DNA of 9,036 nt, from the NCBI GenBank assembly GCA_937898195.1, contig CALEJD010000057.1:1-9036 (forward strand), written 5' to 3'. The DNA comes from an uncultured Clostridia bacterium. Its GTDB lineage: Bacteria > Bacillota > Clostridia > Oscillospirales > Acutalibacteraceae. The position numbers and the translations under genes are program-made. Shown one piece after another: positions 4,384 to 9,036 of the stretch; the first letter of the stretch is position 1; each line of letters begins with the position of its first letter. The notes beneath the pieces are model-generated. The model saw nothing but the letters and a program-made list of their open reading frames with translations. It was not told the DNA's origin and made no database searches.

Positions 4384-6696
4384 TTATTCTTCGTTTATGC
4401 TTATTTTGACTATTGCTACGGTTATGTCGTCGCATTTGTCGATTGCTCTTGTCTTTGCAATGGCACAGAGTTTTTCAGGCAAGTCATAAGAAAATCCGTT
4501 GTCTTTTATATATGCTTTAATCTCTTGAATGTTGTTATCAGCCGCACCGTCGGACATCATAATTAACATATCTCCGTTTTTGAGTCCCCCATGCACTGTA
4601 CCAAACTCTGCTTGTCTTAAAATCCCGATTGGCATTGCAGACTTTTTGATTTCAGTTACCTTGCCTTGTCGCACCAATAAAGAAACCGTTGCACCTGCTT
4701 TATAAATCACGGCTTGTCCTGTATATAAATTGAGTTTGAGAATATCAAGCGTTGCAAGGGACTCTTCACGGCTTTTCACAAGCATTGCTGAATTCACAAG
4801 TCTTAATGCGCAAGGGAATGAAAAGCCTGAAACGATGAGTCTTGAAAACATCGATGATGCCATTATTCCATCAATAGCAGCTCGACTACCTGTGCCCATT
4901 CCATCACTTAAAACTGCGATAAAATTACCTTTTCCGTCATAAAAAGAGTCAAAACTGTCTCCGCAGACTTCACCCTCTTCACCAGATGACTGATAATAAA
5001 TACATTCTGCTGAAAAGTCCGTATTCTCCCAGAAAAACAAGATTTTTTCTTCACTGTTTTTAATGCTTGACGGAATTTCAAACTGGGTTTCTGTTACATT
5101 TTCTATGCAATTTTTTATTTCACTTTCATCAACCTTGCTATCAACGGGAAATGACACATTTACAAAAATATTTCCCCACTCGTCTTCATAGCAATTCACA
5201 GAAGAATCCAGCCCTAAATTGTCAATACTGCTCTTTATTGCATCTGACTTGTTTGCAAGAAGTGTCACCTTGCTTTGCACATCACAGAGCATATCATCGA
5301 GCATATCACAGACGTTTTCAAATTGGTCAGCAGTTATTTTTCGCATTTCATTTATTCTCCCCTCTGCACCAAGTCTTGCAGAATATGATGAATAGTTTTT
5401 ATTAAAGCTATCACAGAGCGACATTATTCTTATACACCTGTTTTGTAGTGATGTTGGTGATGATGACGGGGTAACACTACCCGTTTTTCTTATTTCTTCA
5501 ATCATTACATCAAACTCACTTGCTGTGCCTGAAAATCCGTTGCGCCAACATTTTTCAAAGCTTGCACAATCGGTACAAACATTATCTCTTACACGAAGAT
5601 AAACGCCCGTTGTATCTGGCGCTGCTTTTTCTTTTAGAATTTCAGCAACTTTTGTCACCATTCCTGACATATCACCAACTGCACTTTTAGCAAGTTTAAG
5701 CCTTGAAATCAGCATGTTTTTAACTGCTGACCCCTCACCTGACAGAGCCGATATTGATATTTGTGCTTTGACTTCTGTAAACCATTTCTGTGGGGTTAAG
5801 ATAAACAGAATTGATGCTAGAGCAGTTTCGATAAGCATTGAAAACTCTGCTCTTGTACCGTCAAAATACAAAAACAATGCACCAAATGAAAAGATATATG
5901 CAAAGGCGCAAAGAACTCGTCCAGAATATGAGAAAACACCTGAAAAAAGACCTGCAACGCAATAGCAAAACGACAATGGTGTCACCGTGCCCGTCAAGGC
6001 AAAACCCAACGAAGCGCCCGTACCGATTATTGCCCCGCCACTCTCTCTGAAAAGAAACGATGAGCAAATAATAATATATGAACAGATTGCACCCGAAAGC
6101 GAAATTCCCAATAGATTGACACTCTTCAAAGATAAAATTAGAATGAGTATTGATATAACTGTTCCCGTTAATTCTCTTGCTGAAACAAATCCCCTGTTTT
6201 TCAGTTTTTTCATAACTAAAAAACTAACTGCAAAGAAATATGCTGAGCCGAATGCTGAAACCGTTTCTGCTATGAATAAAAATAGCTTTCGTGCATCAAA
6301 AGATGATGTTATTGTCACTACAGTCCCCGTTGATACCGTGGCAAAAAACGAAATCAAAGCGGGGATAAAAAGCTTTTCGCGAAGTGAGTCAAAAGTGTTG
6401 ATATAAACCTTTAAAATATAAACTATAATCAGCGCCATTACATAACGAAATGCCATTAAATATTCACTTGAAATTATGTATCCAAGCATTGCGCCAAGGC
6501 ACGAAAACAAAGTGTTTTCGCGATTTGTACCACTGCAAAAAGCAATACCCAAAGGTGAAAAATATGTTTCTTTTGATGCAGATGCCGTGAGCATTCCTAT
6601 ACCAAAATGAGCGCATTGAATAATCACCGATTTAGCCAAATCAGAAAGCTGTATTCTGTCACTATTTTCTAGAGTGCCGAACTCATTATTCTTCAT
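4384..6696 (-). CDS. spoIIE: Stage II sporulation protein E, membrane PP2C-type phosphatase, 770 aa
   Basis: SpoIIE dephosphorylates the anti-anti-sigma factor SpoIIAA in the forespore and so releases sigma-F; it also associates with FtsZ at the polar septum. The N-terminal part (about 22-305) is a block of some ten hydrophobic helices. A central region follows (305-560) with a cysteine cluster, VCTDCASFEKCW (373-384), like that of other SpoIIE proteins. The C-terminal PP2C domain (about 570-766) shows CGDSF (578-582), the metal-binding SDGMGTG (597-603), ILKLNLYTGQAVIYKAGA, SAMPIGI, SDGAAD (715-720) and DDITV (756-760). B. subtilis SpoIIE has 827 residues; this one is a little shorter. Start chosen at ATG 6696 because GGAAGGTGA lies just upstream; the frame runs on to 6768 without a better site. 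All key aspartates are present, so it should be active, and the organism should be able to sporulate. Confidence 0.95.
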   Translation of the reverse strand: MKNNEFGTLENSDRIQLSDLAKSVIIQCAHFGIGMLTASASKETYFSPLGIAFCSGTNRENTLFSCLGAMLGYIISSEYLMAFRYVMALIIVYILKVYINTFDSLREKLFIPALISFFATVSTGTVVTITSSFDARKLFLFIAETVSAFGSAYFFAVSFLVMKKLKNRGFVSARELTGTVISILILILSLKSVNLLGISLSGAICSYIIICSSFLFRESGGAIIGTGASLGFALTGTVTPLSFCYCVAGLFSGVFSYSGRVLCAFAYIFSFGALFLYFDGTRAEFSMLIETALASILFILTPQKWFTEVKAQISISALSGEGSAVKNMLISRLKLAKSAVGDMSGMVTKVAEILKEKAAPDTTGVYLRVRDNVCTDCASFEKCWRNGFSGTASEFDVMIEEIRKTGSVTPSSSPTSLQNRCIRIMSLCDSFNKNYSSYSARLGAEGRINEMRKITADQFENVCDMLDDMLCDVQSKVTLLANKSDAIKSSIDNLGLDSSVNCYEDEWGNIFVNVSFPVDSKVDESEIKNCIENVTETQFEIPSSIKNSEEKILFFWENTDFSAECIYYQSSGEEGEVCGDSFDSFYDGKGNFIAVLSDGMGTGSRAAIDGIMASSMFSRLIVSGFSFPCALRLVNSAMLVKSREESLATLDILKLNLYTGQAVIYKAGATVSLLVRQGKVTEIKKSAMPIGILRQAEFGTVHGGLKNGDMLIMMSDGAADNNIQEIKAYIKDNGFSYDLPEKLCAIAKTRAIDKCDDITVAIVKISINEE

Positions 6697-6717
6697 TTTT
6701 TCACCTTCCAAGCATAT

Positions 6718-6800
6718 TTTGTCGTACTCATTATTATATGCTTGTCCCAATAGTGATTTTTGGTGCATTTGGTCTGTAAACTTTGTTTTCTTTTGTCGTT
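6718..6800. promoter_or_regulatory. spoIIE upstream region: -10 box and Spo0A-box-like sites
   Basis: On the - strand a TATAAT box (6738-6733) lies about 36 bases before the spoIIE start, with no good -35 at 16-18 bases; this fits an activator-dependent promoter. On the + strand, TTTGTCGTA (6718-6726) and TTTGTCGTT (6792-6800) resemble the Spo0A box TTTGTCRAA with one and two mismatches, and CTTGTCCCAA (6741-6750) is a weaker third. Spo0A~P activates spoIIE in Bacillus. The first site lies near the expected transcription start, which is not a usual activating position, so the assignment is tentative. Confidence 0.35.
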
Positions 6801-6844
6801 TTGAGTAAATAGAAATCGCAATACACAGAATAATTATTTTTATC

Positions 6845-6873
6845 TTTTCAAACCTGTTTTTTTGTGTTAAAAT
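6845..6873 (+). promoter_or_regulatory. Candidate promoter of the MinD-like gene
   Basis: TTTTCA (6845-6850) and TAAAAT (6868-6873) are 17 bases apart and precede the start codon by 27 bases. Both hexamers are partial matches to the housekeeping consensus. The region is shared with the divergent spoIIE promoter. Confidence 0.5.
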
Positions 6874-6900
6874 GAATTGTTCACAAAAAGGAGTGAGTTT

Positions 6901-7632
6901 ATGTCAAAAGTTTTTACTGTTGTTTCAGGTAAGGGTGGCGTTGGAAAGTCCACATTTTGCGCAAATATTGCCATTTCTCTTGCCGAACAGAATAAAAAAG
7001 TTTTACTTATAGACGGTGACGCAGGTCTTCGTAGTCTTGATTTGCTTCTTTCTGTTGATTCGATGGTGGTTTATGACTGGCTTGACATTATTGAAAACCG
7101 TTGCGACCACAACAAAGCTCGTTTATTTTTTAATGACAATCTTCAGCTTTTGCCTGCACCTATTACATACCCGGACTCGCTCACAAAAGATATTTTTATG
7201 GATATGATTGGCAAATTCAGGGAAGAATATGACTATATTATTATCGATTCCCCTGCTGGCACAGGCGAATTGCCTTTGCTCTATGCTGATTGCAGTGATA
7301 TGTGCATTGTTGTTGCTACTCCTGACGAAGTGAGCGCTCGAAGTGCTTGCACAGTCGGAAATGCATTGATTAAACAAGGTGTTAAAGAAGATAATCTTCG
7401 TCTTATTATCAACCGATTTGATGAAAAAGCAGTAAAAAGGGGCAAACTTTTAAATATTGACGATATGATTGACAGAACATATATCCGTCTTTTAGGTGTT
7501 GTGCCTGAAGACCGAGATTTAATGTATTTTTCTGTAACAGAAAACTTACTTTCTGACCATTCTTATACCAAAAACGCTTTTGGGAATATTGCCAAGCGAA
7601 TTTTGGGCAAAGAAGTTCCAATTTTATTGTAA
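6901..7632 (+). CDS. minD: MinD-like P-loop ATPase, 243 aa, lacking the C-terminal membrane-targeting helix
   Basis: A ParA/MinD-family ATPase; MinD normally dimerises with ATP on the membrane and places the division site. The deviant Walker A is GKGGVGKST (10-18, with both signature lysines K11 and K16). The MinD-type Walker A' DGDAGLRSLDLLL spans 38-50, and Walker B IIIDSPAG has D116. VVATPDEVSARSA and LIINRF (168-173) also fit MinD rather than ParA plasmid proteins. The C-terminus reads AKRILGKEVPILL and stops there. In MinD the ILGE-VP segment is followed by some 15-25 residues ending in an amphipathic membrane-targeting helix, which is missing; typical MinD has about 265 residues. Start chosen at ATG 6901, behind AAGGAGTGAG; an earlier in-frame TTG at 6877 overlaps that site. 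No minC or minE is nearby, but mgsA follows, as in clostridial min clusters. Confidence 0.85.
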   Translation: MSKVFTVVSGKGGVGKSTFCANIAISLAEQNKKVLLIDGDAGLRSLDLLLSVDSMVVYDWLDIIENRCDHNKARLFFNDNLQLLPAPITYPDSLTKDIFMDMIGKFREEYDYIIIDSPAGTGELPLLYADCSDMCIVVATPDEVSARSACTVGNALIKQGVKEDNLRLIINRFDEKAVKRGKLLNIDDMIDRTYIRLLGVVPEDRDLMYFSVTENLLSDHSYTKNAFGNIAKRILGKEVPILL

Positions 7633-7658
7633 AAAAATGTTGAAAACTTGATATTTTT

Positions 7659-7688
7659 TTGTTATTATAATATTTGATTTGTTATACT
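7659..7688 (+). promoter_or_regulatory. Candidate promoter of mgsA
   Basis: TTGTTA (7659-7664) and TATACT (7683-7688) lie 18 bases apart, 46 bases before the mgsA start. An alternative TATAAT at 7666-7671 lacks a well-spaced -35. A perfect 8-bp palindrome ATGCGCAT (7697-7704) lies just after the -10, about where transcription should start. No terminator is seen between the MinD-like gene and mgsA, so read-through is also likely. Confidence 0.4.
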
Positions 7689-7734
7689 AATTATTTATGC
7701 GCATGTTTTTTATAAAAACGAAAGGGGTTAAATT

Positions 7735-8139
7735 ATGAACATAGCACTTATGGCACACGACTCAAAAAAAGAACTTATGACACAGTTCTGCATTGCTTAT
7801 TGTGGAATTCTCTCACGTCATTCTCTTTGTGCTACCGGAACAACGGGCAAAATGGTATCAGAAGCTACCGGACTTAAAATTCAACAATTTTTAAGTGGTT
7901 CTCAGGGTGGCGACCAGCAAATAAGTTCAAGAATTGCTTGCAATGAAATCGACTTGTTACTTATGTTCCGTGACCCACTTAACCCTAAACCACACGAACC
8001 AAAAGACAACACTTTGCTTCGTCTTTGTGATGTTCACAATGTTCCTGTTGCTACAAACATTGCAACAGCAGAAGCGCTCATTCACTCACTTGAACGTGGT
8101 GACCTTGATTGGCGCGACATTATCAATCCAAAGAGATAA
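7735..8139 (+). CDS. mgsA: Methylglyoxal synthase, 134 aa
   Basis: A cytoplasmic enzyme that converts dihydroxyacetone phosphate to methylglyoxal plus phosphate, a bypass used when phosphate is short or sugar phosphates pile up. Matching features are H8 in ALMAHDSKK, the phosphate-binding ATGTTGK (33-39), catalytic D60 in GGDQQ, H87 in FRDPLNPKPHEP, and the ending LCDVHNVPVATNIATAEALI...RGDLDWRD. The length fits the short clostridial form (E. coli 152 aa). An oddity is PHEPKDN, where most enzymes have PHDPD or PHEPD: the residue aligned with E. coli D101 is K90, with D91 next to it. GSQGGDQQ also replaces the usual GPxGGDQQ. The start ATG 7735 follows AAAGGGG. Adjacency to minD echoes the clostridial mre-min-rodA-mgsA order. 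Family certain; full activity less so. Confidence 0.95.
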   Translation: MNIALMAHDSKKELMTQFCIAYCGILSRHSLCATGTTGKMVSEATGLKIQQFLSGSQGGDQQISSRIACNEIDLLLMFRDPLNPKPHEPKDNTLLRLCDVHNVPVATNIATAEALIHSLERGDLDWRDIINPKR

Positions 8140-8159
8140 AATTAAAAAAGTTTTAAAGA

Positions 8160-8184
8160 TGCCTCACTTTTTCAAGGTGAGGCA
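8160..8184. other. Stable hairpin between mgsA and hisS without a T-tract
   Basis: TGCCTCACTTT (8160-8170) pairs with AAGGTGAGGCA (8174-8184) over 11 bp with one T-G wobble and a 3-base loop. The sequence after it on the + strand is CACCTAATATATAAGG, which contains the hisS ribosome binding site and no T-run, so it does not look like a normal terminator. It may act as an RNA processing, stability or weak pause element between mgsA and hisS. On the - strand it is followed by a T-rich stretch, but no gene there needs it. Confidence 0.5.
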
Positions 8185-8210
8185 CACCTAATATATAAGG
8201 ATGTTTTAGT

Positions 8211-9036
8211 ATGGCTTTAATTACAAATGCTATTAAGGGTACACAGGATACTCTGCCTAACGAAAGTTACAAAATTCAATATATTGAATCATCTGCTCGT
8301 GAAACTGCCGAAAACTTCGGTTTTCGCGAAATGAGAACACCTGTTTTTGAGCATACAGAACTTTTTCAGCGTGGTGTTGGTGAAACAACTGACGTTGTTC
8401 AAAAAGAAATGTACACATTTGAAGATAAAGGTGGGCGCTCAATCACTCTTCGTCCTGAAGGTACAGCGGGTGCTGTAAGAGCCTTTCTTGAGCACGGACT
8501 TTTCAACGAAGCATTACCACAAAAGATATTCTATCTCACATCTTGCTATCGTTATGAAAAACCACAAGCAGGTCGACTTCGTGAATTCCACCAGTTCGGT
8601 GTTGAATGTTTCGGTGCAGGGGCGCCCAGTGCTGACGCAGAAGTAATTTCACTTGCTCACGAGTTCTTTAATTATTTAGGAATCAACAATTTGAGTCTTG
8701 AAATCAATTCAATTGGTTGCCCTGAATGCAGAAAAAATTATCACAAAGCACTCAAAGAATATTTTGAGCAATATAAAGGTGACCTTTGCGAAACCTGTCT
8801 CGGTCGTCTTGACAGAAACCCAATGAGAATTCTTGACTGCAAGAGCCCTGTTTGCTCTGGTATTACTGACAAAGCACCAACAGTTATTGAGTTTCTTTGC
8901 GAAGATTGTCATAATCACTTTGAAAGCGTTAAGAAATATCTTGATGCTATGGAAATCGAATACACAGTCAACCCACAAATCGTTCGTGGACTTGATTATT
9001 ACACAAGAACTGTTTTTGAGTTTGTTTCAAAAGAAA
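8211..9036 (+). CDS. hisS: Histidyl-tRNA synthetase, N-terminal two thirds (3' end outside window)
   Basis: A class II aminoacyl-tRNA synthetase that charges tRNA-His. It starts at ATG 8211 behind AAGGATG; the ATG inside that motif (8201) stops after two codons. 275 codons are visible of an expected total near 415-420. IKGTQDTLP (8-16), motif 1 around FGFREMRTPVFEHTELF (36-52), LRPEGTAGAVRA (80-91), motif 2 SCYRYEKPQAGRLREFHQFG (111-130) and the HisRS-specific QIVRGLDYYTRTVFE (256-270) are all intact. The insertion between them carries CPEC (170-173) and CETC (193-196) pairs with NPMRILDCK, as in clostridial HisRS, probably a metal site. It follows mgsA by 71 bases, and no separate promoter was recognised. 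That gap is too short for a T-box leader. Confidence 0.95.
   Translation, partial: MALITNAIKGTQDTLPNESYKIQYIESSARETAENFGFREMRTPVFEHTELFQRGVGETTDVVQKEMYTFEDKGGRSITLRPEGTAGAVRAFLEHGLFNEALPQKIFYLTSCYRYEKPQAGRLREFHQFGVECFGAGAPSADAEVISLAHEFFNYLGINNLSLEINSIGCPECRKNYHKALKEYFEQYKGDLCETCLGRLDRNPMRILDCKSPVCSGITDKAPTVIEFLCEDCHNHFESVKKYLDAMEIEYTVNPQIVRGLDYYTRTVFEFVSKE

Noticed and set aside
5067..6406. Several + strand frames opposite spoIIE (5067-5405, 5714-5965, 5987-6406)
   Set aside because: They are antisense to a fully supported spoIIE and have no start signals or recognisable domains.
6697..6768. 24-residue N-terminal extension of SpoIIE
   Set aside because: ATG 6696 has a good ribosome binding site (GGAAGGTGA), while the region upstream holds the probable -10 box.
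7633..7660. A-run and T-run flanking GTTGAAAACTTGAT as a terminator of the MinD-like gene
   Set aside because: Pairing is limited to A-T with a mismatch and a large loop, too weak to call.
7697..7704. ATGCGCAT palindrome upstream of mgsA as an operator
   Set aside because: Eight bases in a single copy is too short to separate from chance; mentioned only in the promoter entry.
8140..8210. T-box leader for hisS
   Set aside because: The gap is about 70 bases, too short for a T-box, and the conserved T-box sequence and antiterminator are not seen.

Overview
The window is AT-rich DNA with strong AGGAGG-type ribosome binding sites. The gene content (stage II sporulation phosphatase SpoIIE, flavodiiron protein, MinD-mgsA pair, clostridial-type HisRS with extra cysteine pairs) points to an anaerobic, endospore-forming member of the Clostridia, probably a gut Oscillospiraceae/Ruminococcaceae relative. 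The taxonomic call is inference from gene content, not a database match.

Layout. Bases 1-1103 hold a small accessory cassette on the + strand. It contains the 3' end of a WYL-domain transcriptional regulator, a very short GTG-started zinc-ribbon protein (465-635) and a glycine-rich two-helix membrane protein (637-1023). The three are packed with almost no spacing and end in a strong intrinsic terminator (1066-1103). A lone Mor-type helix-turn-helix protein follows at 1197-1451. Next comes a flavodiiron oxygen/NO reductase (1554-2702, +), then a palindromic interspersed-repeat-like element and a bidirectional terminator. On the - strand lie a GPH-family sugar:cation symporter (2773-4302) and spoIIE (4384-6696). 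A divergent intergenic region of about 200 bp separates spoIIE from a + strand MinD-like ATPase (6901-7632), methylglyoxal synthase mgsA (7735-8139) and the 5' two thirds of hisS (8211 to the window end).

How the genes work together. The first three genes look like one transcription unit whose translation is coupled; its function is not known. From about 1500 onward the genes are core metabolism and cell biology: O2/NO detoxification, sugar uptake, forespore sigma-F activation, division-site ATPase, the methylglyoxal bypass and histidyl-tRNA charging. The minD-mgsA pair looks like a remnant of the clostridial mre-min-rodA-mgsA cluster, with minC, minE and rodA absent here.

Points most worth a second look: the WYL/zinc-ribbon/glycine-rich membrane cassette with its easily missed small gene; a MinD that stops just where the membrane-targeting helix should begin; an MgsA with lysine where E. 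coli has catalytic-site Asp101; and a perfect 12-bp inverted repeat lying over the predicted promoter of the sugar transporter.
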